From: Bacteroidia bacterium
GTDB lineage: Bacteria > Bacteroidota > Bacteroidia > B-17B0 > Aurantibacillaceae
Direction of reading: 5' to 3'
Assembly (NCBI GenBank): GCA_016787705.1
Contig: JAEUTP010000023.1
Coordinates: forward strand, 1 to 64,000
Length of the DNA: 64,000 nucleotides
Notes under the pieces: generated by a model
Database searches by the model: none
The model's input: only the letters and a program-made list of their open reading frames with translations
Told to the model about the DNA's origin: nothing
Program-made: the position numbers and the translations under genes
Part shown: positions 25,690 to 36,600 of the stretch, piece after piece
Position numbering within the stretch: the stretch's first letter is position 1
How the letters are laid out: each line of letters starts with the position of its first letter

Positions 25690-26961
25690 TTAATCGAATA
25701 GTTTAAATTCTGAAAGGTCGGGTAAGTGTTCTTTGCTTCTTTGTCTTTCGTAATTATAAATACACCAACTCAAGTCTTTTAAGAAAGGTAGACCAATTTG
25801 ATCATATTCATATCTGCCGCTACCAATCACACCACGCTGGTTCACATAAATAGAAGCTGTTAAAAGATATTCAACCTTATTTTTATAATCAACAATATAA
25901 GCGCAATCAATTAAAAAACCATAAGCACGGCCAACAATATTAAACAGACGGATACTATCTTGTTTCACAGTTGCAACGGCACTGGCGTAAAGGAAATATT
26001 TTTTGTAGGTATCGTAAAATATTTTTTTATCATATTTAGGCTGCTCGCTTTCTTTTGGATACATGCCTAATTGTTTGATCATGAATTTACGGTTATCATT
26101 ACTTATTGGGAGTTGTTCTGGTTCTTTAAAATAGTTGTTAAAGATGATCTTTTTCATTAGGGAGTGAAGATCGTTTACCGATAAATAATTATGATCAGAA
26201 AAATCTTTTGGCCCTGCCACGCGCCTACCCTGACTATTTGTATGGTATGCCCCTACTTTTGAATTGGAAATTGGATGGGTTAACTTCTCACTAAAAAAAG
26301 TAAGTGGTTGTTTATATAAGGTATCTTTTTCAGAATTTAAAAAATAAACAGGTGGTGTAACTTTAGCGGTATCACCCGGGCAGGAGCCATCCAGGCGATT
26401 AAACAAACGTATATTTTTAAATCCAAGGTCATTTAATTTTTTATGTGCATAATCAAAGCCCACAAATTCGTAAACGCGTGCACAGGAATAGTTATCGCTT
26501 ACCAAAAACATTTTCTTGATATAATTTTCGAGTGTTGGATAACGGCTAGCAGATGTGGTATCGTATTTTATTTTTTTCTGACAATAATAACCACTGTCGG
26601 TAATCATGGTCGTGCTTCTGTCTAAACCTTTTTTATTTAACTCTTCCAACTTAATTAAAGCCAATGTACTTATTGGTAATTTTACAGTGCTTGCAGGGTA
26701 AAAATAATTTTTATTTACATGAAATTTAAGATCGGTAAATTTTGGTTTATTGTTTTCGTTACGGTCAATTCGTGTATATATAACCTGTAATTTATATTTA
26801 TTCGGATTTTCGAGAACATTTACAAACTGAGGCAAACCGGCTTTTAAAAGACTATCCAAAAAGGGAGTTGTTTGCGCGTGTAATTTTAAACTTAATACAA
26901 GACAAATAGCAAAAAGTATTTTCAGTTTAAGTGGACTGAACTTCGGCAGGTATTTCTTCAA
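25690..26961 (-). CDS. Periplasmic serine hydrolase, class-A beta-lactamase fold
   Basis: 423 residues with signal peptide (1-29). The SxxK motif is seen as STVK in YPASTVKLPISTLALIKL (about residue 92), and SDN in VSDNYSCARVYEF marks the second active-site motif, so the penicillin-binding/class-A lactamase-like fold is clear. The third KTG motif is not obvious; VGRAYG at the expected position is a poor match. True beta-lactamase activity is therefore uncertain, and a peptidoglycan or ester hydrolase is as likely. The first 35 bases overlap the 3' end of the upstream permease gene in another frame, implying coupled expression. Confidence 0.75.
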   Translation of the reverse strand: MKKYLPKFSPLKLKILFAICLVLSLKLHAQTTPFLDSLLKAGLPQFVNVLENPNKYKLQVIYTRIDRNENNKPKFTDLKFHVNKNYFYPASTVKLPISTLALIKLEELNKKGLDRSTTMITDSGYYCQKKIKYDTTSASRYPTLENYIKKMFLVSDNYSCARVYEFVGFDYAHKKLNDLGFKNIRLFNRLDGSCPGDTAKVTPPVYFLNSEKDTLYKQPLTFFSEKLTHPISNSKVGAYHTNSQGRRVAGPKDFSDHNYLSVNDLHSLMKKIIFNNYFKEPEQLPISNDNRKFMIKQLGMYPKESEQPKYDKKIFYDTYKKYFLYASAVATVKQDSIRLFNIVGRAYGFLIDCAYIVDYKNKVEYLLTASIYVNQRGVIGSGRYEYDQIGLPFLKDLSWCIYNYERQRSKEHLPDLSEFKLFD

Positions 26962-28258
26962 TAGTTTTATCGTTTTTTTTATTTGTTATAAAATAAAATA
27001 CTAATCCTAATACTACTGTTCCTAAACCACATAATGATTCAACAGGCTTTTCGAGCATTATGTAACCCAGAATAAATAATATTATTGATAAAAATAATAA
27101 AGGTGTTAAGGGATATAGAAAGGTTTTATATGAAGTTACCACATGTTTGTGTTTATAACGCAAAATAAAAATACCCAATACTGTTAAAAATGTAAAGAGG
27201 TTTAAGGTAAAACCTACATAAGTGATCAAAGATTGGAAGGAAGATGTTAAAACTAATGCTACCGCAATAATCGACTGAAAAATAATTGCCACATAAGGCA
27301 CATTATTTTTATTGGAGATGGCAAAGAATTTTAAGCCTTTAATATCGGTGCCCATACTTTTCATAACACGTGGGCCGGCTAATATCATGGCGCTTATAGT
27401 AGATATAAGTAACAAAGCAATTATCAAACTCATAAATTGACCAACCTGTACGCCAAAAATTTTATTGGCACTTAAATAACCAACCTCTAACACACCTTTT
27501 AATTCGTTGATGGGCACCGAATACAGGAAAACATAATTTAGAAGTGTGTAAATAATCATTACCACTAAAGTACCCACAAACAAAGCGCGTGGCAAATTAC
27601 GTTGCGCATTTTTCATTTCACCAGTAATGTAAGAAGCCGCGTTCCAACCGCTGTAAGCATAAGTTACATAAATCAATGAAATAGCAAATCCTTTTGAGAA
27701 AATATCGCTCCAGGCTGCATTATCGGCTTTAAAAGCTATTGTATGTTGAGGAATATGAAACAAACCAAAACCTACAAACATTAATATACACACTACTTTT
27801 ACAATCGTAAAAATGCGTTGAAACAAACTTCCTGCTTTTAAATTAATAGAGTGTATTAATGTAATAATTGCAACAACGCTTAAGGCCATTATTACCGGAT
27901 TTACGCCCGGGTAAACTTTATTTACATAACTGCCTAGTGCCATAGAAGCCGCAGCAATAGGTGCTGCAAAACCAACCGTTACACTTACCCAACCACTAAT
28001 AAAACCAACAGCAGGATGGTATAATTTTGAAAGATAATTATACTCTCCCCCGCTCTCAGGAAATGCGGCACCTATCTCACCGTAAGTCAACGCACCACAC
28101 AAGGCCAAAATACCACCAACTACCCAAAGCATAATAATTGCAAAACCACTTTCAATACCTAACACCTGGAAACCAAGGCTGGTAAATACACCGGTGCCTA
28201 TCATATTAGCTATAACAATAGATACTGCGGTATTAAATCCTATTTTATGTGTTTTCAT
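26927..28258 (-). CDS. APC-superfamily amino-acid permease
   Basis: 443 residues with about 12 transmembrane helices. The first helix region IANMIGTGVFTSLGFQ carries the conserved glycine-rich loop of APC transporters (GxG in helix 1), and YGEIGAAFPESGGEYNYL after helix 2 is the hallmark loop of this family. Later helices include YSGWNAASYITGEMKNAQRNLPRAL. It should exchange or import amino acids across the inner membrane; the substrate cannot be assigned. It overlaps the serine hydrolase gene by 35 bases and starts six bases after the M23 gene stop, suggesting an M23-permease-hydrolase operon. Confidence 0.88.
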   Translation of the reverse strand: MKTHKIGFNTAVSIVIANMIGTGVFTSLGFQVLGIESGFAIIMLWVVGGILALCGALTYGEIGAAFPESGGEYNYLSKLYHPAVGFISGWVSVTVGFAAPIAAASMALGSYVNKVYPGVNPVIMALSVVAIITLIHSINLKAGSLFQRIFTIVKVVCILMFVGFGLFHIPQHTIAFKADNAAWSDIFSKGFAISLIYVTYAYSGWNAASYITGEMKNAQRNLPRALFVGTLVVMIIYTLLNYVFLYSVPINELKGVLEVGYLSANKIFGVQVGQFMSLIIALLLISTISAMILAGPRVMKSMGTDIKGLKFFAISNKNNVPYVAIIFQSIIAVALVLTSSFQSLITYVGFTLNLFTFLTVLGIFILRYKHKHVVTSYKTFLYPLTPLLFLSIILFILGYIMLEKPVESLCGLGTVVLGLVFYFITNKKNDKTIEEIPAEVQST

Positions 28259-28263
28259 ACTGT

Positions 28264-29238
28264 TTAGTCAAACGACTGAGATGCTTTTTTAGAAAGCTCC
28301 ACCATCATTTGATATTGCTCAGGAGAAAGGTCGTTAAAGTAAAAGTTAATAGGATTTATCTTTTCATTATTTTTAATAACCTCATAATGCACATGTGGCG
28401 CAGTACTTAAACCTGTACTACCAACATAACCTATCAACTGACCACGTTTAACTTTTTGCCCAACCCTTGCAGCAATACGGCTCATGTGCCCATATAAGGT
28501 CTGGTATCCAAAACCATGATTGATCACTACGTGATTACCATATCCTTGTGCTAAATTATCAGCAGTTTCTACAACACCATCACCTGTTGCATAAATTGGT
28601 GTGCCTTGTTGTGCGGCAAAATCCATTCCGGGATGCATTTCCTGTGTTTTGTAAATAGGATGCGTTCTCCAGCCAAAACCACTGGTAACGGCATGTGCCA
28701 GATCTTTTTGATTAATAGGCATAATAGCCGGAATAGATGCCATTAATTTTTCTTTACTCTTTGCCAGCTGCACCACTTCATCAAAAGATTTTGATTGAAT
28801 GTATAATTGTTTTGAGATGCGATCCAAACGCTCGGTAGTGGCTTTTAATATTTCGGCGTTATCGTAGTTATCAAACGCAGAATATTTATCACTTCCGCCG
28901 GAGCCGGCATAACGCATGCTTTTTGGCAAAGGTTCGGCTTCAAAAATGGTACGGTAAATATTGTCATCACGATCTTCAAGATCTTTTAAAACTTGTTCCA
29001 CTTTAGCCATTTTATTTTCCAATAATTCGTATTGTAATAATACAGCTTCTAATTCACGGTCTTTTTTCTTCTCGGTTGGAGATGGCAATACCTGTCGCGA
29101 TATAATAATGGTAATGGTTGCAAACACCAGGCCTGTGCCAATGTAAGACAAAAATCGCCAAAAGCGCTGCTTAAAAGTGATCTTTACTTTCTCGTAGGTA
29201 AGCGATTTGGTGTTGAATCTATATCTTACTTTTGACAT
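28264..29238 (-). CDS. M23 family metallopeptidase
   Basis: 324 residues from ATG 29238 (MSKVRYRFNTKSLTYEKVK), the usual opening of this Bacteroidota family; ATG 29268 would add ten residues. One N-terminal transmembrane helix (about 33-50), a coiled coil (about 55-90), then a lysostaphin-like M23 domain with HPGMDFAAQQGTPIYATGDG, YGNHVVINHGFGYQTLYGHMS and APHVHYEVI, including zinc-ligand histidines and the catalytic HxH. Predicted to be an inner-membrane-anchored peptidoglycan endopeptidase. It is divergent from alaS, a frequent pairing in Bacteroidota. Confidence 0.85.
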   Translation of the reverse strand: MSKVRYRFNTKSLTYEKVKITFKQRFWRFLSYIGTGLVFATITIIISRQVLPSPTEKKKDRELEAVLLQYELLENKMAKVEQVLKDLEDRDDNIYRTIFEAEPLPKSMRYAGSGGSDKYSAFDNYDNAEILKATTERLDRISKQLYIQSKSFDEVVQLAKSKEKLMASIPAIMPINQKDLAHAVTSGFGWRTHPIYKTQEMHPGMDFAAQQGTPIYATGDGVVETADNLAQGYGNHVVINHGFGYQTLYGHMSRIAARVGQKVKRGQLIGYVGSTGLSTAPHVHYEVIKNNEKINPINFYFNDLSPEQYQMMVELSKKASQSFD

Positions 29239-29374
29239 TTTTGAAAGCCTTAAATATACGGATTCCATAAGGAAAAAACCGCTTAATTTTTCCTTAAAAA
29301 ATGTAAATTGGTGTATAAGATTAATTTCATCAAAGCCCCAATTTTGTTATCTTCGCCTTTCATTTTTAAAGCAC

Positions 29375-32041
29375 ATGGAATCAAGCAAGGTACGCCAAAC
29401 ATTTTTAGATTTTTTTAAAAGTAAACAGCATCAGATCGTGCAAAGCGCACCAATGGTGGTAAAGGGCGACCCAACATTAATGTTCAATAACAGCGGTATG
29501 GCGCCGTTCAAAGATATTTTTTTAGGAAATGCTCCTATTAAACATCCTCGTATTGCAGATACTCAAAAATGCCTTCGCGTAAGCGGAAAACACAACGATC
29601 TGGAAGAAGTTGGTGTAGACACTTACCACCATACCATGTTTGAAATGCTCGGTAATTGGAGCTTTGGCGATTATTTTAAAAAAGAGGCTATTAGCTGGGC
29701 ATGGGAATTACTGACAGATGTTTACAAAATTGATAAAGACCGTTTATATGTAACCGTGTTTGAAGGCAGTAAAGACGATGGTTTGACCTTTGACCAGGAA
29801 GCTTATGATACCTGGTTGCAATTTGTACCTGCTGAAAGAATATTGAACGGAAATAAAAAAGACAACTTCTGGGAAATGGGTGATATGGGGCCTTGCGGAC
29901 CATGTTCTGAAATTCATTACGATGGAAGAAGCGATGAAGAAAGAAAGAAAACTCCGGGTGCATCGTTAGTAAATAATGATGATCCCCAAGTTATTGAGAT
30001 ATGGAACAATGTGTTTATGGAATTTGAAAGAAAAGCTGATGGCTCTCTAATAAAACTTCCTAAACAACATGTGGATACTGGAATGGGTTTTGAACGCTTA
30101 GTTCGCGTTTTACAAGGTAAAAGCAGTAATTATGATACTGATGTATTTACACCACTCATTCATAAAATTGAAGAATTAAGCGGCTTAAAATACAACGTTC
30201 ACGAAGAAGAAAAACACAAAAAGCAACAATTAATTAATATTGCTATGCGTGTTATAGCCGATCATATCCGCACTATTTCATTTAGTATTGCCGATGGTCA
30301 ATTACCGGGTAATACTGGCGCAGGTTATGTTATCCGCAGAATCCTTCGTCGCGCAATTCGTTATGGTTACCAGACATTAAATTTAAAAGAGCCGTTCATG
30401 TTTCGTATTGTGCCAACACTGGCACATCAAATGGGCGAAGCTTTTCCTGAATTACACAATCAGAAAATTTTAATTGAAAAAGTAATTAAAGAAGAGGAAC
30501 TTTCATTTTACAAAACATTAGAAGTTGGCTTAAAGCGTATTGACCAGGTGTGCATTGATACCAATGCCGAACATAAAAAAGTGATTGACGGCAAAATTAT
30601 TTTTGAATTATACGACACTTTTGGGTTTCCTGTTGACTTAACCTCGTTAATTGCACGTGGCTATGATCTAAGCATTGATGAAAAAGGTTTTGATAAATAT
30701 TTACAGGAACAAAAAGATCGTTCACGCGCAGCAACGTCTGTAGATACGGATGATTGGATGTATGTGGAAGAAAATAAAAAACTTATTGAGGATAAAGAAA
30801 AGGAAACTGATTTTGTTGGATATACCGATCTGGAAGCAGACGCGTTTATTGTTCGTTTCAGAAAAGTAAAAGCAAAAAATAAAGAACAATATCATTTAGT
30901 GCTGAATAAAACACCTTTTTATGCCGAAAGCGGCGGACAGGTTGGTGATTCGGGAATACTGGAAAACATTAATGAAACCGTTTATATTACAGATACTAAA
31001 AAAGAAAATGGTGTAATCATTCATTACACCGATAAACTGCCTGAAAAATTAAACGCCAACTTTGCTGCAAAAGTGTATAAGGATAAACGTTTGTATACAT
31101 CCAACAACCACTCTGCTACTCACCTGCTGCACGCTGCCTTGCGCCTCGTATTAGGAACGCATGTAGAACAAAAAGGAAGTTTAGTGAACGATGAACATTT
31201 GCGTTTTGATTTTTCGCACTTTGCTAAAATAACCGACGAAGAAATTTTCCAGATCGAGAAATTGGTAAATACAAAGATTCGTGAGAACATTCCTGTGCAA
31301 ACAGACCTGATGACCATTGAAGATGCTAAAAAAACCGGCGCTATGGCTTTATTCGGTGAAAAGTATGGCGATGTTGTGCGTGTTGTTACCATTGATAAAA
31401 AATACTCTATTGAGCTTTGCGGCGGTACGCATGTAAAAGCTACAGGCCAAATTGGTTATTTTAAGATCATGAGTGAAGGCGCTGTGGCAGCAGGTATTAG
31501 GAGGATCGAAGCAGTGTCGTCTATTAAAGCGGAAGAGTTTTTTGATATTCAAACAAAATTATTAACTGAAGTAAAAACTATTTTAAAAGGCTCTAAAGAC
31601 GTAGTTAAAAGTCTGAATAACCTGGTTGATGAAAATACCGAACTTCAAAAGCAACTAAGTGTTTTATTAAAAGAAAAAGTTCAGGAGATTAAAAAAGATC
31701 TTATAAAAACAATTGAGAAAAAAGGTGATATTAATTTTATTGCACAAAACATTAAGTTTGATAGTGCAGAAGAAATTAAAAATATGCTTTTTGAAATGAA
31801 GAACGAAGTGCCCAATTTAGTGTGTGTGATAACTGCGGAAGTAAAAGGCAAACCAAGCATTTCGGTTATTATTAACGATGAATTGGTAAAAAGCAAGAAT
31901 TTAAATGCAGGAAATATTGTACGCGAACTGGCCAAAGAAATTAACGGCGGCGGTGGTGGACAACCATTCTACGCGCAAGCCGGCGGTTCTAAGCTGGAAG
32001 GCCTACAAAGTGCTTTAGAAAAGGCGAAGAAAATAGTATGA
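29375..32041 (+). CDS. alaS: Alanyl-tRNA synthetase
   Basis: 888 residues from ATG 29375 (MESSKVRQTFLDFFKS), where the family normally begins; an upstream TTG would add an unsupported extension over the divergent promoter. The class-II catalytic core is followed by the editing domain with HSATHLLHAAL and ELCGGTHV (zinc ligands HxxxH and CxxxH), and the C-Ala domain ends in GGGGGQPFYAQAGG. It charges tRNA-Ala and clears Ser-tRNA(Ala). The stop overlaps proC by four bases (ATGA). A weak TATCTTCG box at 29348-29355 may be the promoter. Confidence 0.97.
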   Translation: MESSKVRQTFLDFFKSKQHQIVQSAPMVVKGDPTLMFNNSGMAPFKDIFLGNAPIKHPRIADTQKCLRVSGKHNDLEEVGVDTYHHTMFEMLGNWSFGDYFKKEAISWAWELLTDVYKIDKDRLYVTVFEGSKDDGLTFDQEAYDTWLQFVPAERILNGNKKDNFWEMGDMGPCGPCSEIHYDGRSDEERKKTPGASLVNNDDPQVIEIWNNVFMEFERKADGSLIKLPKQHVDTGMGFERLVRVLQGKSSNYDTDVFTPLIHKIEELSGLKYNVHEEEKHKKQQLINIAMRVIADHIRTISFSIADGQLPGNTGAGYVIRRILRRAIRYGYQTLNLKEPFMFRIVPTLAHQMGEAFPELHNQKILIEKVIKEEELSFYKTLEVGLKRIDQVCIDTNAEHKKVIDGKIIFELYDTFGFPVDLTSLIARGYDLSIDEKGFDKYLQEQKDRSRAATSVDTDDWMYVEENKKLIEDKEKETDFVGYTDLEADAFIVRFRKVKAKNKEQYHLVLNKTPFYAESGGQVGDSGILENINETVYITDTKKENGVIIHYTDKLPEKLNANFAAKVYKDKRLYTSNNHSATHLLHAALRLVLGTHVEQKGSLVNDEHLRFDFSHFAKITDEEIFQIEKLVNTKIRENIPVQTDLMTIEDAKKTGAMALFGEKYGDVVRVVTIDKKYSIELCGGTHVKATGQIGYFKIMSEGAVAAGIRRIEAVSSIKAEEFFDIQTKLLTEVKTILKGSKDVVKSLNNLVDENTELQKQLSVLLKEKVQEIKKDLIKTIEKKGDINFIAQNIKFDSAEEIKNMLFEMKNEVPNLVCVITAEVKGKPSISVIINDELVKSKNLNAGNIVRELAKEINGGGGGQPFYAQAGGSKLEGLQSALEKAKKIV

Positions 32042-32832
32042 GCATAAATGCGGTAACAATAATTGGCGGCGGTAATTTAGGCAAAGCCATTGCCGAAGGT
32101 TTAATTTCTTCGGATATTGTTAAACCAAGGCAAATTACCGTTACTAAACGCAATGCTTCTACCATTGATACTCTAAAGAAAAAAGGAGTTATCGTTACAT
32201 CTGATAATAAAACTGCGGTAAAAAAAGCAGATATTATTTTTTTATGTGTTAAGCCTTTTCAGGCAAAAGATATTGCCAAAGAGATTTCGAAAAGCTTAAA
32301 TTCAAAACAAATTATTGTGTCGGTTATTTCGGGCGTAAGTATTGAAGAGTTAGAGCATTCGCTTGGCAAAAACATAACAGTTTTTAGGGCCATGCCAAAC
32401 ACCGCCATCTCTATTCGCGAAAGCATGACCTGCATTTCTTATAAAAATGCAAGCGCAGGAAATATTAAAACCGTTGAGACAATTTTTAACGCATTAGGCA
32501 AAACTATTACTATAGACGAAAAATTGATGGATGCCTCCACCATACTTGGTGCCTGCGGTACAGGCTTTGCCATGCGTTACATTCGTGCCAATATGCAGGC
32601 TGGTATTGAAATTGGTTTTGATGCCGTTACTGCTAGCTTAATTGCTGCACAAACAGTAAAAGGCGCAGCAGATCTTTTAATAAAAAACAATTCTCATCCC
32701 GAGCAGGAAATTGATAAAGTAACTACACCAAAAGGTGTTACCATTACAGGTTTAAATCAAATGGAACACCATGGCTTGAGTTCTTCTGTTATTAAAGGCA
32801 TTACCGAAGCGTATAAGAAAATGAATAATTGA
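32038..32832 (+). CDS. proC: Pyrroline-5-carboxylate reductase
   Basis: 264 residues. An NAD(P)-binding Rossmann motif GGGNLGKAIAEGL lies at the N-terminus (about 9-21). The conserved core VFRAMPNTAISIRESMTC and the C-terminal helical dimerisation domain ending KVTTPKGVTITGLNQMEHHGL fit ProC throughout. It reduces pyrroline-5-carboxylate to proline in the last step of proline synthesis. Its ATG lies inside the alaS stop (four-base overlap), so the two are translationally coupled. A bidirectional hairpin separates it from the convergent sod gene. Confidence 0.95.
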   Translation: MSINAVTIIGGGNLGKAIAEGLISSDIVKPRQITVTKRNASTIDTLKKKGVIVTSDNKTAVKKADIIFLCVKPFQAKDIAKEISKSLNSKQIIVSVISGVSIEELEHSLGKNITVFRAMPNTAISIRESMTCISYKNASAGNIKTVETIFNALGKTITIDEKLMDASTILGACGTGFAMRYIRANMQAGIEIGFDAVTASLIAAQTVKGAADLLIKNNSHPEQEIDKVTTPKGVTITGLNQMEHHGLSSSVIKGITEAYKKMNN

Positions 32833-32880
32833 AAAAACGTTTCGACTGCGCTCTGAGTAACGGCTATACAATAGAAAATA

Positions 32881-32912
32881 AAAAAAGCCTCCATATTAGT
32901 AGAGGCCTTTTA
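32881..32912. terminator. Bidirectional terminator between proC and sod
   Basis: A-tract, AGCCTC, a short loop, GAGGCCT and T-tract form a hairpin with runs suitable for both strands, between the convergent proC and superoxide dismutase genes. A fragment resembling TTCGACTGCGCTCTGAG at about 32840-32857, related to the motif in the 70-bp repeat at 9651-9891, lies just before it. Confidence 0.65.
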
Positions 32913-32930
32913 AATAAAAAATTTTAAATT

Positions 32931-33542
32931 TTACTTCTTAGCTTTTAAATAAAGCTCATTTACTTTATTCCAATTTATCACGTTGAAGAATGCACCAATA
33001 TAATCCGGTCTGCGGTTTTGGTAATCTAAATAATAAGCGTGTTCCCAAACATCTAACCCTAAAATTGGAGTACCTTTGCAATCCACAACATCCATCAAAG
33101 GATTATCCTGGTTGGGTGTGCTGCACACACATAATTTACCGTCGGCTTTAACACATAACCATGCCCAGCCACTGCCAAAACGGGTAATGCCGGCCTGTGT
33201 AAAATCTGCTTTAAATTTTTCGAAACCGCCTAATTCTGCTTCAATAGCTTTACCTACCTCGTTGGTTGGAACGCCACCCGCCTTTGGCGCCATAATTTCC
33301 CAGAATAATGAATGGTTATAATGACCGCCTCCGTTGTTTCTCACTGCTACCGGGTATTTAGAAATGTTTTTACAAATTTCTTCAATACTTAATTTTTCTG
33401 CATCTGTTCCTGCAATAGCGTTGTTTAAATTTGTTACATACGCCTGGTGATGCTTGCCGTGATGAATCTCCATTGTTCTTGCATCAATATTTGGTTCCAA
33501 AGCATTGTTTGGATAGTTTAATTTTGGTAATTCAAAAGCCAT
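32931..33542 (-). CDS. sodA: Superoxide dismutase (Fe/Mn family)
   Basis: 203 residues, the full family length. The metal ligands are visible: histidine in [13 protein letters not shown] (about 28), histidine in [11 protein letters not shown] (about 76), aspartate in [15 protein letters not shown] and the histidine four residues later. The [13 protein letters not shown] region and QDNPLM look manganese-type, but metal preference cannot be fixed from this alone, so the sodA symbol is tentative. It lacks a signal peptide and is cytoplasmic. A perfect -7 box lies 33 bases upstream of ATG, and terminators flank the gene on both sides: a single-gene unit. Confidence 0.93.
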   Translation of the reverse strand: MAFELPKLNYPNNALEPNIDARTMEIHHGKHHQAYVTNLNNAIAGTDAEKLSIEEICKNISKYPVAVRNNGGGHYNHSLFWEIMAPKAGGVPTNEVGKAIEAELGGFEKFKADFTQAGITRFGSGWAWLCVKADGKLCVCSTPNQDNPLMDVVDCKGTPILGLDVWEHAYYLDYQNRRPDYIGAFFNVINWNKVNELYLKAKK

Positions 33543-33574
33543 AATATTTATTTTTAGTTATATAAGTTATAACA

Positions 33575-33582
33575 CAAATTTA
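33575..33582 (-). promoter_or_regulatory. TAnnTTTG -7 box for sod
   Basis: On the minus strand this reads TAAATTTG, a perfect Bacteroidota -7 element. Transcription would begin near 33568, leaving a leader of about 26 bases before ATG 33542. No good -33 box is seen. Confidence 0.5.
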
Positions 33583-33620
33583 GCATTTTTGTTTTAGCAG
33601 GAGATCATTAAATAAAAAAA

Positions 33621-33640
33621 GCCCACCAAAATTGGTGGGC
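33621..33640 (-). terminator. Terminator of the large T9SS protein gene
   Basis: GCCCACCAA pairs exactly with TTGGTGGGC around a two-base centre, flanked by an A-tract and T-tract. On the minus strand it ends transcription of the 33664-38445 gene 24 bases after its stop and before the sod promoter. Confidence 0.85.
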
Positions 33641-33663
33641 TTTTTAAATACGAACGTTAAAAA

Positions 33664-36600
33664 TTATTGTTTAATTATTTTAATCACCTCTACAGTGTTG
33701 TTAGATTGAATTCTAACATAGTAAACACCGTTAGCTAAAGTATTGATATTAAAATCAATTTTATCGTTTGAAGAAGTGTTAGAGACAATTACTCTTCCTG
33801 TAAGATCCATAACTTGGATGTTTTTAACTGAACCATTATTTAATTCAATTGTAAACTCACCGGTATTTGGATTTGGATAAACAAGGATACCGCTAACTGA
33901 TGCTGCATTTGCGTTAACACCTGTACAAGGAGAAACCGCTTGCGAAACTACAAATGTGTTAGAGCAACCGTTGGTTGTACCGGTAACAGTATAAGAAGTA
34001 GTTACAGAAGGTGTAACAGAAATTGTAGACGTTGTTGCAGAAGTATTCCAGCTATAAGTAGAAGCGCCTGTAGCAGTTAAAACTGCGGGAGAACCGTTAC
34101 AAATTAAACTTGCTGAAGTTGTAGCGTTTACTGTTGGATTTGCATTGGCAGTAATTGTTACACTTGCTGTTGAACTACAACCAGGTCCTGAAACGCCTAC
34201 TACGCTATAGTTTGTAGTTGCAGAAACCGTTGGATTAATAGATACGGAATTTGAACCAGTACTCCATGTGTAATTTGTAGCACCTGTAATACCAATATTA
34301 ACAGTACTTCCAGCACAAACGGTTGTCTGACTCGCACCAATACTTAATACTGGTTGAGCAACAACTGAAATTGTTACAGGAGTTAAAGTACTTAAGCCAC
34401 AAGATGTAGAATCTAACACATAATAGGTTGTATTAGAAGTTAAAGTTGGAGAAACAAAAGTATTACCAGAAGCAACATAAGATGTTGGAGTTGATGTAGC
34501 ATACCATTGTGCAGTTCCTGTAGCAACAGTGGTTAATGTAGCTGTAGCACCTGAACAAACCGTTGTTGCATTAGAAGCAGGAGCAACCGGAGCTGAACAA
34601 ACATTAATATTATCTAAATCTGCGTAATAATCGCCGCTTCCTAAAGCATCTTTCTTGGCAACAAAACGTATAATTACATCATTGCCAGCAAAAGAACCAA
34701 GATTAACTACTTTAGTTGTCATACTGGCAGAAGCCGTATGATTTGATGCATTGTTTGATTGAACCATTGTAAATGTTAAACCACAATTTGTAGAAACATA
34801 AACATTTAAACTATCATTAGCCCAATTTGTAGTTGAAGTAGCAGCAGAAGCTGGATAACCGCTCCAATCCTGAATACGGTAATCGTATTTAAGAGTTGTA
34901 TTAGCCGTTACAGAACCAAGTTTTGGCATATTAACAATAGAGATGGTTTGTGTTGTTCCATAAAGATTACCTGAGAGTGCATTATCAGTGTATGTATTTC
35001 CATGATTAGAGAATACACTATAAGCAGGAGTACCCGCATTAGTAAACCCTGCGGGTAAAGTTACAGACGCATTAAAATCCTGAGAATATGGTAATGCTAG
35101 AGCACCTATAACTGTTCTGGTAGCTTGCGCCATAGCATCATTTGCAACTTGACCATCACCAGCCAAACTTGTAAAAGCATCAAAAGAATAAGTTCCTGGG
35201 GCTAACATATTAATATTACCTACAACAAGATTGACTGTAGCTGTAGAAGCCAAGGTCCCGGTATAAGTTGCATTTAACGTTTGATTTATAACACCAGAAA
35301 CAACTACAGTTACCGGTATGTTCGTTAATGAATTTATTCCATGGTTTTTTATAGTAATAGATACGGGCTCTGTAGAAGAGTAACATCCAGTAGTTCCAGG
35401 TGCGTTTAATGCCACAGCTCCGGCATCAACTGCAATTGGAGAAGTAATATTGATGTTATCAATATCATAATAATAATCACCTGCAGCCCATTTAGCTTCA
35501 AAACGAACGATAACATCACTACCTGCGTAAGCACCCAAATTATATGTAACGTTGGTAAATGTATTTGCAACAACGTGGTTACTTGCGCTCACAAAAGCAA
35601 TAGTTGAAAAAGTTGCTCCACAATTTGTTGATAATTTAACTAATAATGAATCTGTTGTTGTTATTGGAGTAGCGGTACCACCTGGGTTCGCGTAACCAGA
35701 ATAATTAACGATCCTGTAATCAAAGCTTAATGTAGATAAAGTATTTAAAACACCCATTTTTGGGGAGTTAGCCCATGAAGTAGTATTTCCACTATATACA
35801 TTTCCAGCCAACCCTCTTGAAGCAGGTGACCCAGTTCCATGTTCAGCAATATTATTTGTAACTAAAAAGTCAAATGAAGAGCTGTTATCCGCAGTCCATC
35901 CTGGAGGAACGATATTACCAACAACGGCATTAAAACTTTCTGAATAAGGCAAAGGCAAGGCAGCAGTAACCGTTCTTGTTGCAGTAGTCATAACATCATT
36001 GGTAAGATTTGCATCACCAGAAACGGTAACAGTAGAAGCGAAACTATAAGTACCGACAGTGGACATATTAAGAGTTGTAGTAACCACAACCGTTTGGCTG
36101 GCACCTACACCTAAAATACCAGTATTAATAACAACTGGAGTAAAAGCTTGAGAAACAGCACCTGAAACAGCAGAACTTAAAGTTGCGTTATTAACTGCGA
36201 AATTCAATGGCGCAATACCCGCATTGCTAATAACAAAAGAAACTGTTTGGTTTGGACCATAACAACCTATAGTGCCAGGACTGGCTAATGAACTCGCAGC
36301 AGCATCAACAGCTAAAGCTGTTGAACCAAAAGCAAAATATTCATTACCGTTATTAATTGGGCCCGGAGCCACTGTAGCAGTAACTCGAGTATAATTTGTA
36401 TTGTTAACAATTGCACCTGTACCTGCTGTTAAAGATCTCTCTGACCATGGTCCTGTTAAAGATGCAGATTGAATAACTCTTACATCTTGTAAATTTCCTA
36501 CAAAATTATCCCCACCACCAAATGTTGAATTATTAAATGGCAATTGTAATGTATTATTTAAACCCAAAGCCGGGCCACCATTCATATTTAAACGATATGC

